Below are positions 47,016 to 58,418 of a DNA stretch of 64,000 nucleotides, piece by piece. The stretch is from assembly GCF_000019665.1 (NCBI RefSeq), contig NC_010794.1, positions 744,001 to 808,000 on the forward strand, written 5' to 3'. The first letter of the stretch is position 1, and every line of letters starts with the position of its first letter. This DNA is from Methylacidiphilum infernorum V4. GTDB taxonomy: Bacteria; Verrucomicrobiota; Verrucomicrobiia; Methylacidiphilales; Methylacidiphilaceae. Both the position numbers and the translations under genes were made by a program. The notes under the pieces were generated by a model. The model had not been told where the DNA came from and made no database searches. It saw only the letters and a program-made list of their open reading frames with translations.

Positions 47016-49787
47016 ATGGTTTTTAGATGCCATTACTTGGGTTGGCAAGATCCTTTCCCCCTCCTTGTGGCCCAATGGCTCATCGCGAACTGCGGCCGAA
47101 ACTGGGAGCGCTGCCCGGACTTTTCAGATTGTCTTGTCCTTGTTCCCACGGCCCTTTCCGGAAAGATGCTCATCGAGGCTTTGAAGATTTCTTTAAAACG
47201 AGGGTTTGTTCCTCCCCTCACGCTTACTCCAATGGCCCTGTTCGAAGTCCATCCCGATTCCTGGCTTGATTTTAGGAAGGTGCCGACTCGACTGGAAAGA
47301 AAGCTTCTCTGGGTCAACGTGCTTCACCGGGCCTTTCAAAACCGACTCCTTGGGCCGTGGGCCCTGGAAGGGGAAGATTTTGAAAACCTTCTTTCCTTGG
47401 CCGGGGTTCTCGTTCGTGCTCAAGATGAGCTTGCCGAAAAAGAAATGACTCTCAAGGATCTTGCTTCTATCCATGAAGAGGAGCTTTTTAAAAATCTCCA
47501 ACTCCTTGAATCGATCTATTTTGAAACCTTGGAAAAGTGGGGCTTTTTGGATCCCCTCTCTCACCTCCGGTCTTTGTTGCAAGAGCCGAAACTTCCTCCG
47601 GGGATAAAAAGACTAATCGTTGCCGGCTGCCTTGATCCTCATCCCTTGGCCGTGAAATTCCTGGAAGGGTTAAAAGAGCTTCCTGCCATTGAAGTCCTTT
47701 TGCCTGGAGAAAAGAGCTGGGCCGGCCTTTTTGACGCTCAAGGCTTACCCGTTGAGGAACGGTGCAAGGAGCTTGAAATTCCTATCGATGAAGAGTTTAT
47801 CCATCTGCATGGAGATGAACTGTCGATGGCCGAAGGAATCGTCAAGCTTATTTCCGGGGAAAATTACGGGGAAGCTACGACTATCGGACTTTGCCGGAGC
47901 AAAGTCGTTTCTCTCCTGGCTTGCAAGCTAAGGAGCAGCGGGATTGATTTTTTAAATTACTCGGGGATTTCTTACAAGGAAACCCCTTTTTACGATTTTT
48001 TTCTCCAATTAAGGGAACTTTTGCAAGATCCTTCTTGGACGAAATTCTCTTCATGGGCAAGGAGTCCTCTTTCTTACGAATGGATCGGGAAAAAACAAAA
48101 AGGAAAATCCGAGGAGTTTTTATCTTTTCTAGATAGGGTAGCTACGCGGTCGATCGCCCCTTCCCTAAGCGATTTTTTCGAAAGCTCTCAGCAGTCCTCC
48201 TTTGAAGTGCTTGGGCTCATCCGCTCTTTTATAGAGGATTTAAGAACCCCTCAATGGCCGAAAAGACTATTGAACTTTCTTGCCGTGGTCCTGGAAGAGA
48301 GCTCTTCTTTTGCTGGGGAAATGGTGGAGCAGTGGGCTGATTTTATTGGCAAAAGAATCGATCGGTTCTGTTCGCTTGCCTCGGTCAATGCGTTTCATGG
48401 CTGCAGCCCTTTTTTATCCTTGATGCTGGATGAGATGAATGAAGAAAGCTTTTTCTTTGAAACCGAAGGCGATCCGAAGCTCGAGCTTAAGGGTTGGCTT
48501 GAGTTGCTCTGGGATGACTCCATGCACCTGGTTCTTGCGGGATTCCAAGAGAGAGATGTGCCAAAGGCAATAGAGCCGGACTTTATTTTGACCGATGAAA
48601 TAAGAAAAAAGGTCGGGTTAAAGACGGCCGAAAGACGCATGGCCAGGGATTCGCTTTTGCTTGCCTTTCTTGTGAACCGGTTAAGCAAAGGGGCTAGATT
48701 AGATGTTTTTTTGTCCAAGTTCGATCAGCAAGGAGAGTTGTTGTTGCCTTCCCGGCTGCTTTTCCGCCAAAAGGCAGAGCGGCTGGCCAGGCGCGTCGAT
48801 TTTCTATTCCGTTCCTTGCCCAGCAAAACCATTCCCAAGCCGAAAACAAGCCCCTTTAAATTAAAATTACCTTCTGTCGGTTGGAAAAGCGAGGAAAGTC
48901 TCTCGGTGAGTGCCTTAAACGATTACTTGAGCTGTCCTTTTTACTTTTATTTGAAACACAGGCTAGGGTGGCAGCCTGTTGTTTTACCCCAGGGAGAACT
49001 GCTAGAAGCGGATTTTGGAAAAGTCCTTCACGAGGTGTTGGCCGTTTTCGGAGAAAATTTCAAGGGAGTTGAACTCGAAGATCCCTCCTTGATCTTTTCC
49101 TTCCTTGAAGATCAACTCGAAAAGGTCTTAACAAAAAGCTATGGGAAAGATCGGACGCTTGGCTTGCAGTTTCAGCAAAAAGCCATGTGGGCCAGGCTTA
49201 AAAGTTTTGCTTCCTTCCAGGCCCAATGGAGCAGGGAAGGATGGCGAATATGGGCGGTAGAAAAAAAATTCGAGCTGGAAATAGAAAACGTGAAAGTTCG
49301 GGGTCGGATCGACCGCATAGATAAAAAAGATGAGCAATTCTTGATCATCGATTACAAGACCACCGAGCCCAGGGAACCTTTTGGAAGCCATTTAGGCATG
49401 CCCCGGTCAACTGAGCAGTGGCCCCCCGCCGAGGCCTACTTCTCCTTCCAAGGAAAGAAGTGGCGCTGGCTTAATTTTCAACTGCCCCTTTATTACCACG
49501 GCCTAAAATCGATGGGGTTGGCTAAAAACCCCCAGGTTGGTTTTTACTTTCTTTCTCAAAAAGAAGAAGGGGAGCTTCTTAAGCGCTGGCCGGCCGAATC
49601 ATCCTCCCTCCTCGAGGAGAGTCTGCCTGCAATAGCCCGAGTAATTCGAGCGATAAAGGAAAATAAATTTTGGCCTCCCAATCCGAAGGCGGAGTCGTGG
49701 CGTTATTCGCCCTGGGATTTCTGGTTTGATCGCAACCCTGCGGAGATTTTTGACCCTCCGTTTGAACTGTTTTTAAACGAAAAATGA
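47016..49787 (+). CDS. addB: AddB-like helicase/nuclease subunit, PD-(D/E)XK family
   Basis: The 923-residue protein has the inactive-helicase architecture of AddB: a first segment DCLVLVPTALSGKMLIEAL without a true Walker A, a middle helicase-like region (HLVLAGFQERDVP, LTDEIRKKVGLKTAERRMARD in pieces) and a C-terminal RecB-type nuclease domain. The nuclease domain has SVSALNDYLSCPFYFYLKH, ADFGKVLHEVL and the catalytic GRIDRIDKKDEQFLIIDYKT. Only one Cys is left in the nuclease domain; the C-terminal cysteines that hold the iron-sulfur cluster in Bacillus AddB are missing. Its stop overlaps the addA start by 4 bases (ATGA). Together they form the AddAB end-resection complex. Confidence 0.87.
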   Translation: MVFRCHYLGWQDPFPLLVAQWLIANCGRNWERCPDFSDCLVLVPTALSGKMLIEALKISLKRGFVPPLTLTPMALFEVHPDSWLDFRKVPTRLERKLLWVNVLHRAFQNRLLGPWALEGEDFENLLSLAGVLVRAQDELAEKEMTLKDLASIHEEELFKNLQLLESIYFETLEKWGFLDPLSHLRSLLQEPKLPPGIKRLIVAGCLDPHPLAVKFLEGLKELPAIEVLLPGEKSWAGLFDAQGLPVEERCKELEIPIDEEFIHLHGDELSMAEGIVKLISGENYGEATTIGLCRSKVVSLLACKLRSSGIDFLNYSGISYKETPFYDFFLQLRELLQDPSWTKFSSWARSPLSYEWIGKKQKGKSEEFLSFLDRVATRSIAPSLSDFFESSQQSSFEVLGLIRSFIEDLRTPQWPKRLLNFLAVVLEESSSFAGEMVEQWADFIGKRIDRFCSLASVNAFHGCSPFLSLMLDEMNEESFFFETEGDPKLELKGWLELLWDDSMHLVLAGFQERDVPKAIEPDFILTDEIRKKVGLKTAERRMARDSLLLAFLVNRLSKGARLDVFLSKFDQQGELLLPSRLLFRQKAERLARRVDFLFRSLPSKTIPKPKTSPFKLKLPSVGWKSEESLSVSALNDYLSCPFYFYLKHRLGWQPVVLPQGELLEADFGKVLHEVLAVFGENFKGVELEDPSLIFSFLEDQLEKVLTKSYGKDRTLGLQFQQKAMWARLKSFASFQAQWSREGWRIWAVEKKFELEIENVKVRGRIDRIDKKDEQFLIIDYKTTEPREPFGSHLGMPRSTEQWPPAEAYFSFQGKKWRWLNFQLPLYYHGLKSMGLAKNPQVGFYFLSQKEEGELLKRWPAESSSLLEESLPAIARVIRAIKENKFWPPNPKAESWRYSPWDFWFDRNPAEIFDPPFELFLNEK

Positions 49788-52700
49788 TCATAGGTCAGCC
49801 AAAAGAGACAAGGCGGTTGGTCGTCGTCGCTTCTGCCGGAGCGGGTAAAACGCACCAGCTTGTCGAAAGAGCCCTGGATTTGCTCCTCGAGGGGGTCGCT
49901 CCCCATTCTCTGTTGATCATTACTTTTACAAGGAAAGCATCCCAAGAAATCGTTGACCGGATCTTTTCAACCTTGGCCCAGCGGGTATTAGCTTCAAAAG
50001 AAAAGGTCGATCCCTCCCCGGAGGAGTCTTTGCTAAAGAGTAGGGCTTATCGGTGCTTGCAAACCCTTATCGAGGATCTTCCCTTTCTCCGTTTTGGGAC
50101 GATCGATTCCTTCTTGTACCACCTGCTGCGTTATATTCCTCCGGATAAAAAGCCGACCTTCGCCCCCTTTTCTTTGCTGGATGACAAGGGAAAAAAGAGC
50201 CTCCAGCAGGAGATTGTTCGCCGTATATTAACGGCGAGGGAATTTGAGAGCCCTTTTTTGGATTCCTTTGAAATGTTCTATTGGGGGGAGGATTATAAGG
50301 TCGTCTTTCCCTTGTACTTGGCGGTGGTGGAAAAGTATTACCCGTTTTTCCCCGATTTTCCGAGCACCGATTTTTGGGGAGAGCCTGGATCGTTCCAAAA
50401 GGAAGAAGAGTTGACCAAAGAAGCGGGTTTTCTTACCCTTCTTGAACGGATCGAGTCTTTGCTCAAAACCGCGGGCATTCCCACCAAGACATGGGAAGAG
50501 CAAAAGCTTAAAATCAGTTCTTTCCCAAGACTTTATCGTAACCTTTTGGAAGCTTATGACCCCCAAACCGGCCGATGCCCCCAAATCCGCTTGGAAAGAA
50601 AAAGGTACGATTTAAATGAGGAATTGGCTTCTTCCCTAGGGATGCTCGCCCAGAAAACCATCGATTTTTTCATAGAAAAGTCCCATCGGCGGACGAAGGC
50701 GGTAGCCCAACTCCTTTCTTTTTATGACCTCCTTTATCGCAAGACCGTCGAAAGACAAGCCATTTGTAGTTTTGAAGATATTCCTAGAATCATCCTCCAA
50801 GCCGTGGATCTGAATTGTCCCCAGCCCTTCTTGTACAAGCTAGATAGAAAATGGGACCATTTGCTCATCGATGAATTCCAGGACACAAGCCTTTTGCAAT
50901 GGAAGGTCATCAAGCTTTTTGTCGATGAGATCATTCAGCATGAAGATGGATCCCGATCTTTTTTCTGCGTTGGGGATCCCAAGCAGAGCATCTATGGATG
51001 GAGGGGGGCCTACAGCGGGCTTATCGATTCTCTCGAGGTGGAATACAGGATGGAAAAAAGGCAATTGAGCGGTTCCAGGAGGTCGTCCAAGGCTGTCCTG
51101 GAGCTGGTCAATAGGCTATTGGGTAACTTTGAAAAGATCGGCAAGCTTTTGCCGGAATCCTTGGAGAGGTGGAAAAAAAGGTGGGTTTACCAGGAGGCCC
51201 GGGATGAAGAGCTGGAAGGATACGGTTGTTTTTTGTGCGTGCAGCTCCCCCAGGGGGAAGCCAAGGGAGATAGCCCGGAGGAGGGGAATAACGGGGAAGA
51301 GAAGGAAACAGGGGGTAGTTTGCTGAGGTACGAGGCCATTAAAAAGCTCCTGGTCGATGAAATCAAGCCTCATCAAAGGGCTTTGAGTTGCGCGGTTCTT
51401 GTCCAAACGAACAAGGAAGCGGAAGCCATCTTTCAGTACCTGTCTTTGTGTTCGGCCCTGCGGGTTTCCTTGGAAGGGAAGATCTATCCTGGGAAAGATA
51501 ACTTGATGGCCAAGCTTTTTTTTGCCCTGGTCCAGTCCTTGGCCCATCCGGCAGACTCCTTGGCTTTGGGATGGCTACAAGCTTCTCCAATTGGTTCCAT
51601 TTTTAAGGATGAGCAGTGGAGAAAAGAGTTTTGGAGGGTATTTTCTCTGGCGGGATTCGAAGCTTTAGCATTCCGGTTCTTGGCCGCTCTTAAGGAAAAC
51701 TCTCCCGGGGAGGACTTCCAGAATGAGAGAATGGAGATGATCTTGCAGATCTGCCGCTCTTTTGACAACACCGGGAGTAGAGACTGCGATCAATTTTTAA
51801 ATTATTACAAGAACTATTCCCTACCCCTGTCTGAAGATCCTTCCTCTGTCCAAGTCAGGACGGTGCACAGCGCCAAGGGCCTTGAGTTTGACGTGGTCTT
51901 GGTGACCGAGCTTGCGGGTTCCAGGAACACGGCGATGAATCAACTCCGAGAGCTTCCCGTGGCCTATAAATCTTCTTCCAGAGACTGGAAGCTTTTTTTT
52001 CTTCCCAGAAGAGAGGTGGCCGAAAAAGTACCCCGCTTGTCTTGCTTGTACAAGGAGCTGCTGGCCGAAGAAGAGCTGGAGAAACTTTCCTTGCTTTACG
52101 TGGCCATGACGAGAGCAAGGCAGGGATTATACCTTTTGGGAGAAGTTCGCGAAAAAAAGTCCAAGCCCTCCACGCAAAAAAAATTGGTTTATTGGCAGGA
52201 CTTGCTCTTCGAGGTCCTGGGGAGGGGGGAGGATACTTCCCGGTGGTTTTTCCCCGACTTTCCTTTATTGACCGTTTTTGAGACGGGAAAGAGAAGGTGG
52301 ACTCCACGGCCAAGGAACGAACTGTTTAGGCGGGAAAAGTACAAAGCGATGGAAAGCCAAGATCTTCTTTTTCCCCCTAGAGCCCTCTCCCGGACTTCTT
52401 TTGTTTCTCCTTCATCGGTTGGAGTCCAAGCAGCCGAACTAGACCTTTTTTCCAGGGTAAAAGAAAAGGGGTTAGACTACGGTCTTCTCGTTCATAAGAT
52501 CTTGGCTCAAGTCGAACGGTTTTCCGAAGCTATAAAAGAAAAGTTGGAAAAGAGGGCCTTGGAGTACGCAAAGGGAGATGAAGAAAAAAACCCCTTCAAA
52601 GAGGTCTTGGAATGTTTGCAGTCTGCGGCAATCAAGCCCATATTCTCTCCGGAGGAAGGGACAAAGGTCTGGATCGAACGCAGTTTTTGTGTCGAGTTAG

Positions 52701-52951
52701 ACGGCCGGTGGTTGCGGGGAACTTTCGACAGGGTTCACATCAAGGAGGATCCAACCGGGGAGCTGATGTGTACCCTTTATGATTTCAAAACCGATTTTGT
52801 GACCGAGGATAGGAAAGAAGAACTCGCTCAAAAATACCGTTTGCAGCTTGAGTATTATCAAAAAGCCCTTTGCCGACTTCTCGGTATCCCCGCTTGGAGG
52901 GTAAAAGTTTTTATTGTCTCCTTGTCTCTAAAAGAGCTAATAGCCCTCTAA
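49784..52951 (+). CDS. addA: AddA-like UvrD-family helicase/nuclease
   Basis: The 1055-residue protein has all superfamily 1 helicase motifs: Walker A ASAGAGKTHQ (residues 16-25), TFTRKASQEIVDRI, GTIDSF, Walker B LLIDEFQDTS, GDPKQSIYGWRGA, VRTVHSAKGLEFDVVLV and YVAMTRARQGLYLLG. The C-terminal nuclease domain includes HKILAQVE, RGTFDRVHI and LYDFKTDFV. AddA unwinds and degrades duplex ends in recombinational repair. It is encoded directly after addB with a 4-base overlap. No recC/recD genes are present, which supports the AddAB rather than RecBCD reading. Confidence 0.93.
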   Translation: MIIGQPKETRRLVVVASAGAGKTHQLVERALDLLLEGVAPHSLLIITFTRKASQEIVDRIFSTLAQRVLASKEKVDPSPEESLLKSRAYRCLQTLIEDLPFLRFGTIDSFLYHLLRYIPPDKKPTFAPFSLLDDKGKKSLQQEIVRRILTAREFESPFLDSFEMFYWGEDYKVVFPLYLAVVEKYYPFFPDFPSTDFWGEPGSFQKEEELTKEAGFLTLLERIESLLKTAGIPTKTWEEQKLKISSFPRLYRNLLEAYDPQTGRCPQIRLERKRYDLNEELASSLGMLAQKTIDFFIEKSHRRTKAVAQLLSFYDLLYRKTVERQAICSFEDIPRIILQAVDLNCPQPFLYKLDRKWDHLLIDEFQDTSLLQWKVIKLFVDEIIQHEDGSRSFFCVGDPKQSIYGWRGAYSGLIDSLEVEYRMEKRQLSGSRRSSKAVLELVNRLLGNFEKIGKLLPESLERWKKRWVYQEARDEELEGYGCFLCVQLPQGEAKGDSPEEGNNGEEKETGGSLLRYEAIKKLLVDEIKPHQRALSCAVLVQTNKEAEAIFQYLSLCSALRVSLEGKIYPGKDNLMAKLFFALVQSLAHPADSLALGWLQASPIGSIFKDEQWRKEFWRVFSLAGFEALAFRFLAALKENSPGEDFQNERMEMILQICRSFDNTGSRDCDQFLNYYKNYSLPLSEDPSSVQVRTVHSAKGLEFDVVLVTELAGSRNTAMNQLRELPVAYKSSSRDWKLFFLPRREVAEKVPRLSCLYKELLAEEELEKLSLLYVAMTRARQGLYLLGEVREKKSKPSTQKKLVYWQDLLFEVLGRGEDTSRWFFPDFPLLTVFETGKRRWTPRPRNELFRREKYKAMESQDLLFPPRALSRTSFVSPSSVGVQAAELDLFSRVKEKGLDYGLLVHKILAQVERFSEAIKEKLEKRALEYAKGDEEKNPFKEVLECLQSAAIKPIFSPEEGTKVWIERSFCVELDGRWLRGTFDRVHIKEDPTGELMCTLYDFKTDFVTEDRKEELAQKYRLQLEYYQKALCRLLGIPAWRVKVFIVSLSLKELIAL

Positions 52952-53108
52952 ATCGTTGTTTTTTGAGTTGAGATTTAAACTTTGAAAAAGAAGTCATACA
53001 CTTGGTTTATGGAGATGGGATGGACTCGTGGGCAAGGATAGAGTCCTCTTCGATCGATAAAATTTTATTTTTTTCTTTCGTGCTCCCGGTATATTGAAAG
53101 GGCGTTGT

Positions 53109-53606
53109 ATGAAGAGAAGAGGCTTTGCAGTTTTTTATTTGACTTTGTGCTTAGGGCTATTGTTGCCGGTTTTTTCTTCTTTTGGCTTCGAAGATCCGGT
53201 TTTGCCCGATCCTCGATTAACTCCCGGCGACACCTTTGATGTGACCAAGGAAGACATCTGTGTGCCGGGGTATGCAAAGCGGGTGAGAGATGTGCCCCCT
53301 GCCCTCAAAAGAAAGGTATACCTCCGGTATGGAATCCTGAATCCTGAGCCCCACCATTACGAGATCGATCACTTGATCCCGCTGGGGCTTGGGGGATCGA
53401 ACTCGATAAAAAATCTTTGGCCTCAATCGTATTGGACCTCTCCCTGGAATGCTTACCTCAAGGATAAGCTTGAATATAAACTGCACAAGTTGGTTTGCTT
53501 GGGGATCGTTGATTTAAAAGAAGCCCAACAAGCCATTGCGACCAATTGGATTGAAGCTTATAAAAAGTACATGGGCAAAAAGCTGGATAGGGATTCCATA
53601 CACTAG
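53109..53606 (+). CDS. Exported HNH-motif protein, putative secreted nuclease
   Basis: From ATG 53109 the protein has 165 residues and a signal peptide (KRRGFAVFYLTLCLGLLLPV, cleavage about residue 28). The mature part contains DICVPGYAKRVRDVP and the HNH-like core YEIDHLIPLGLGGSNSIKNLWPQ (23 residues; key ones are D, H, N and the NLWPQ end), which resembles small exported HNH endonucleases. The catalytic Asp-His and Asn are present. Activity on DNA in the periplasm or outside the cell is inferred. An in-frame TTG at 53094 would add five residues. The gene lies between addA and a small unknown gene, with no clear functional link. Confidence 0.78.
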   Translation: MKRRGFAVFYLTLCLGLLLPVFSSFGFEDPVLPDPRLTPGDTFDVTKEDICVPGYAKRVRDVPPALKRKVYLRYGILNPEPHHYEIDHLIPLGLGGSNSIKNLWPQSYWTSPWNAYLKDKLEYKLHKLVCLGIVDLKEAQQAIATNWIEAYKKYMGKKLDRDSIH

Positions 53607-53657
53607 GAATAAAAAGATTGCCTTTTTTTCGTCTTTTAGTCTATCTTGACAGCGGTT

Positions 53658-53954
53658 ATGGGGTTGAACAGAAAACTCAGTCAAATCCTTTCGGGAAGGA
53701 CGGTTGAAAAGAAGGAAATCCAACCCGCTCTCTTCAAGCTTTACTTCACCGATGGCTCTTTTCTGCAGATCAAGATAAAGGGGGCTGTTTCAGGGGAAAT
53801 CCATCCGGGCCAAAAAATAGCCAAGGTCATAGAAACCGAAGAGCGCTTTGTCTTGGAGTTGATGGAAGGAGCAAGGGTAGAAGTAAGCCTAGCCGAAGCC
53901 GGGGCTTCGGTTTACCTGCGGGATAAAGAGGGACGGTTGGAATACCTGGGATGA
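53658..53954 (+). CDS. Small conserved-looking protein of unknown function
   Basis: From ATG 53658 the protein has 98 residues with a mainly beta pattern (FKLYFTDGSFLQIKIKG, GEIHPGQKIAKVIE, RFVLELMEGARVEVSL), suggesting a compact beta-barrel or Sm-like fold. No family was recognised. It ends 13 bases before the convergent tatC gene. A TTG at 53646 is also in frame. Composition matches neighbours, so it looks native. Confidence 0.6.
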   Translation: MGLNRKLSQILSGRTVEKKEIQPALFKLYFTDGSFLQIKIKGAVSGEIHPGQKIAKVIETEERFVLELMEGARVEVSLAEAGASVYLRDKEGRLEYLG

Positions 53955-53967
53955 TGAACCAAGCCGG

Positions 53968-54768
53968 CTAGGGAATAACATCACCCTTTTCGATTGCCCG
54001 GTCTTTTTGGGTTCTTTTCCTGGCTTCTATGGCTTTCAAGACCCAAAGGGAACATTCGTACAACAGGTACATGGGAGCGGCAAGAAGAAACAAGCTGAGG
54101 GGATCCGAGGTGGGAGTAATGCAGGCGGCGGCGACCACGATGATCACGATCGCATGCCTGCGGTAACGGCTCAGGGTTGCAGACTGGAGGATGCCGAGAA
54201 TACCCAGGAGAATGACCACCAGGGGAAGCTCGAAAGCGAGTCCAAATGAAATAAGCATTTGAACCACAAAATTGGAATAGTTTTGCAAGGTCCAATCCGT
54301 TTGCACTCCCATCCACTTGTTGTAGGCGGAAAAAAACTGCAAGGTTTGGGGTAAAAGAATAAAGTAGGAAAAAAGAATACCCCCGACAAAAAGGAGAGCC
54401 CCCACGCTGAATATGGGAAAGAGTAGCCTCAGTTCGGAAGGAGTAAGACCCGGGATAATGAATTGGGCCACAAAATAGAGAATGAAAGGAAGGCTTAATA
54501 CCAGTCCGCCGAGCAGGCTAAGCTGGAGTTGAACGCTAAAGGGATCCACGACACCAAGTACTCTTAAGACTTTTTGAGGATCTTCTCCTGCCGATTTAAG
54601 CGGCTTAAGAAGAATTGCCATCAAGGGCTTTGTCTCGATAAAGCAGATTAAAGATCCTCCCCCTAAAGCCAGCAGGGATTTTATAATTACCCACCTTAAG
54701 TCTTCTAAGTGTTCGAGAAAAGGTTTTTCTTCATAATATTTCATGGTTGTCAAAGGACTTTTTATCAA
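53968..54768 (-). CDS. tatC: Sec-independent protein translocase TatC
   Basis: The 266-residue protein has the TatC N-terminal motif [10 protein letters not shown] with the signal-recognition Glu, six predicted helices, the [15 protein letters not shown] segment and the [21 protein letters not shown]-terminal motif. TatC recognises twin-arginine signal peptides and docks TatA. TatA/TatB are not adjacent. A TTG start at 54768 with AAGGG five bases upstream overlaps the queH stop (TTGA), implying coupled translation; ATG 54744 is the alternative and would remove eight residues. Confidence 0.95.
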   Translation of the reverse strand: MIKSPLTTMKYYEEKPFLEHLEDLRWVIIKSLLALGGGSLICFIETKPLMAILLKPLKSAGEDPQKVLRVLGVVDPFSVQLQLSLLGGLVLSLPFILYFVAQFIIPGLTPSELRLLFPIFSVGALLFVGGILFSYFILLPQTLQFFSAYNKWMGVQTDWTLQNYSNFVVQMLISFGLAFELPLVVILLGILGILQSATLSRYRRHAIVIIVVAAACITPTSDPLSLFLLAAPMYLLYECSLWVLKAIEARKRTQKDRAIEKGDVIP

Positions 54769-55457
54769 GGTGACCCTTCCTTGGGAAAAGACGACCGCTC
54801 TGATCCTTCAAAGCTGTAAAAAGTACCGCCAAAACTGATCTTAGGCTTTCCCCTCGATACCCTCCATTTATTCGTATCCCTCAAAGAGTAGATACAGCCG
54901 CAGTAAAGTTGCTGGTAGAAATTTTCCGCTTTAGAGATCAAGATCATCCTTTCTGATCCCCCTTTTTTCCTCCAGTTATAAGTCCAGTAGGTAAGCCCAT
55001 AGCGGCTAGCCGCCCTAATCCCGGCAGCGGTGACCTGGTCGAAATCTTTCCACCGGGAAATGCCCAAGCTTGTGCAGAATACCTTAAAACCCTTTTCATA
55101 GGCAAAAAGGGCCGTTCGTTCCATTCTCATGTCGAAACAAACCGTGCAGCGCTGGCCTCTTTCCGGTTCCCATTCCAGTCCCTTCACCCGCTGAAACCAA
55201 TTGTCCGTATCGTAATCCCCGTCAAAGAATTCGATCCCCTTTTTCTCGGCTAAACGGATGTTTTCTTTCTTGCGGATTTCGTATTCGATGCGCGGATGAA
55301 TATTGGGATTGTAAAAAAAGAGGGTAAGCTTAATGCCGGAGGAGATGATCGCTTCCATGATTTCAGCCGAACAGGGAGCACAACAGGAATGAAGCAATAC
55401 TTGGTCCACCCCGCCTGGAGGGATGAGTTTTTCCCTTTTGAAAGCCAGCTCTGTCAT
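54765..55457 (-). CDS. queH: Epoxyqueuosine reductase QueH
   Basis: The 230-residue protein has the QueH (DUF208) cysteine pattern: [12 protein letters not shown] near the N-terminus, [13 protein letters not shown] and [12 protein letters not shown]. It also has [17 protein letters not shown] and [14 protein letters not shown]. QueH reduces epoxyqueuosine to queuosine in tRNA and replaces QueG; it binds iron-sulfur/metal centres through these cysteines. It overlaps tatC by 4 bases. No other queuosine gene is nearby. Confidence 0.95.
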   Translation of the reverse strand: MTELAFKREKLIPPGGVDQVLLHSCCAPCSAEIMEAIISSGIKLTLFFYNPNIHPRIEYEIRKKENIRLAEKKGIEFFDGDYDTDNWFQRVKGLEWEPERGQRCTVCFDMRMERTALFAYEKGFKVFCTSLGISRWKDFDQVTAAGIRAASRYGLTYWTYNWRKKGGSERMILISKAENFYQQLYCGCIYSLRDTNKWRVSRGKPKISFGGTFYSFEGSERSSFPKEGSP

Positions 55458-55522
55458 AATCTATTAACAAATCCAGGCCGTCTTTGATTGCAACAAGAAC
55501 GAAAAAATCTTTTCATTTTGGT

Positions 55523-56866
55523 TTAACCTTGGATTTCCTCTCTTTCAAGCTTGTCCTTCAGGTTGACGAGGGAGGGGGAAAACTCCACCGGGTAAAGGGT
55601 TTGTGCCGGCTGTAGGGTTTTGAGCTTTGAAGGCAGATTGCCTAGGCTACGAAGGGTTCTTCTTTGGATTTCCCCGAGATCTTCCTTGGGAAGGATCCTT
55701 TTGCCTTGGCGCATCACGGGTTGCAAGAGGGCTACGGCCGGATAGTTTTCTTCGGCCAAGCAAATCAGGTCCTTCTGCATTATCCCCGAGTCGTTGAAAT
55801 ACCTGAAGAGCTGCTTGCTTCCCGGCCAAGTGGCTTTACCGGTCGATCGTTTTCTTCTCGGTTTGCCTTCGTATTCTTGCAGCTTGTAAACACAATCCAA
55901 GTAGGGACAATCACTCGAAGTGTCTAAAGAAGTACCGATCCCAAAACCATCTATGGGAGCCCCGTTCTTGACGAGTTCCTCAAGCTTGTATTCATCGAGG
56001 CTGCCGCTGACAAAAATTTTCGTCTCCTTGAGTCCCCCCGAATCAAGAATCGATCGAACGCTTCTTGAAAGATAATCGAGATCCCCGCTATCCAACCGGA
56101 CGGCTTCAATGGTAATTCCCTTTTCTCTTAGCCTTGGGGCAAGACTTAAGACATGCTTTGCCGCTCTTTCCGTATCATAAGTGTCGATGAGAAGAGTGAC
56201 GTTACGCGGATTGGCCACCGCGTAGTTGTAAAAAGAAAGCTCTTCAACGTCGTGGGCCTGGATAAAAGAATGGGCCATGGTTCCGGTAACCGGGATGGAG
56301 AACATTTTCCCGGCCAGCACATTGGAAGTGGCACTAAAGCCGGCAATGAAGCTTGCCCGGGCTGCAAAAAGGGAGGCTTCGGAACCATGTGCCCTGCGCA
56401 AGCCAAATTCAACGAGTTTTTTTTCGGCTGCCGCAAGATAAAACCGGATAGCTTTTGAGGCGATTAAAGTTTGGTAGTGGATGATATTCATGAGCCTTGA
56501 CTCGAGTATCTGGGCTTGGGCAATGGGAGCGGTAATTCTCAAAACGGGTTCGAAAGGGAAAAAAATCGTCCCTTCGGCCATCGCATAGATGTCGCCTTGA
56601 AAACGGAAATTCTTGAGGTAATCCAAGAAGTCTTTTTTAAATCCTTGTTGGGCAAGCCAATGGATTTCTTCCTCCTCGAAACGGGCTTCTTCGACAAAAG
56701 AAAGGAGCTGTTCCAAGCCGGCAAAGACAAGAAAATTCCTATTCTTGGGCAATTTCCTTACGAACAGCTCGAAGGTGGCCAGGCCATCCATCCGGTGGTA
56801 GTGGTAGCCTTGCATCATGGTCAGTTCGTAAAGATCGGTCAAAAGCAAGCTTTTTTCTGGACTCAT
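55523..56866 (-). CDS. pncB: Nicotinate phosphoribosyltransferase
   Basis: The 447-residue protein has LLLTDLYELTMMQGYHYH, FELFVRKLPKNRNFLVFAGL in two pieces, LVEFGLRRAHG, the phosphorylatable His in GTMAHSFIQ, VRLDSGDLDYLSR and FGIGTSLDT. It makes nicotinate mononucleotide for NAD salvage. It is divergent from the N-ATPase operon, with 84 bases between start codons. The C-terminal ~90 residues after the barrel are longer than in the short bacterial form, consistent with the ~440-490 residue subgroup. Confidence 0.95.
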   Translation of the reverse strand: MSPEKSLLLTDLYELTMMQGYHYHRMDGLATFELFVRKLPKNRNFLVFAGLEQLLSFVEEARFEEEEIHWLAQQGFKKDFLDYLKNFRFQGDIYAMAEGTIFFPFEPVLRITAPIAQAQILESRLMNIIHYQTLIASKAIRFYLAAAEKKLVEFGLRRAHGSEASLFAARASFIAGFSATSNVLAGKMFSIPVTGTMAHSFIQAHDVEELSFYNYAVANPRNVTLLIDTYDTERAAKHVLSLAPRLREKGITIEAVRLDSGDLDYLSRSVRSILDSGGLKETKIFVSGSLDEYKLEELVKNGAPIDGFGIGTSLDTSSDCPYLDCVYKLQEYEGKPRRKRSTGKATWPGSKQLFRYFNDSGIMQKDLICLAEENYPAVALLQPVMRQGKRILPKEDLGEIQRRTLRSLGNLPSKLKTLQPAQTLYPVEFSPSLVNLKDKLEREEIQG

Positions 56867-56890
56867 GTTCTCGCTAAAATGGTTAGGGCT

Positions 56891-58405
<1,515 letters not shown>

Positions 58406-58418
58406 GGTTCTTTTCGAC

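Noticed and set aside
53109-53606. Second toxin-immunity pair with the following small gene
   Set aside because: The HNH protein has a standard signal peptide, and the next gene is not a recognisable immunity family; adjacency alone is too weak.
53646-53651. TTGACA as a -35 promoter box
   Set aside because: No -10-like hexamer occurs 16-18 bases downstream; it lies at a start-codon region of the small unknown gene.
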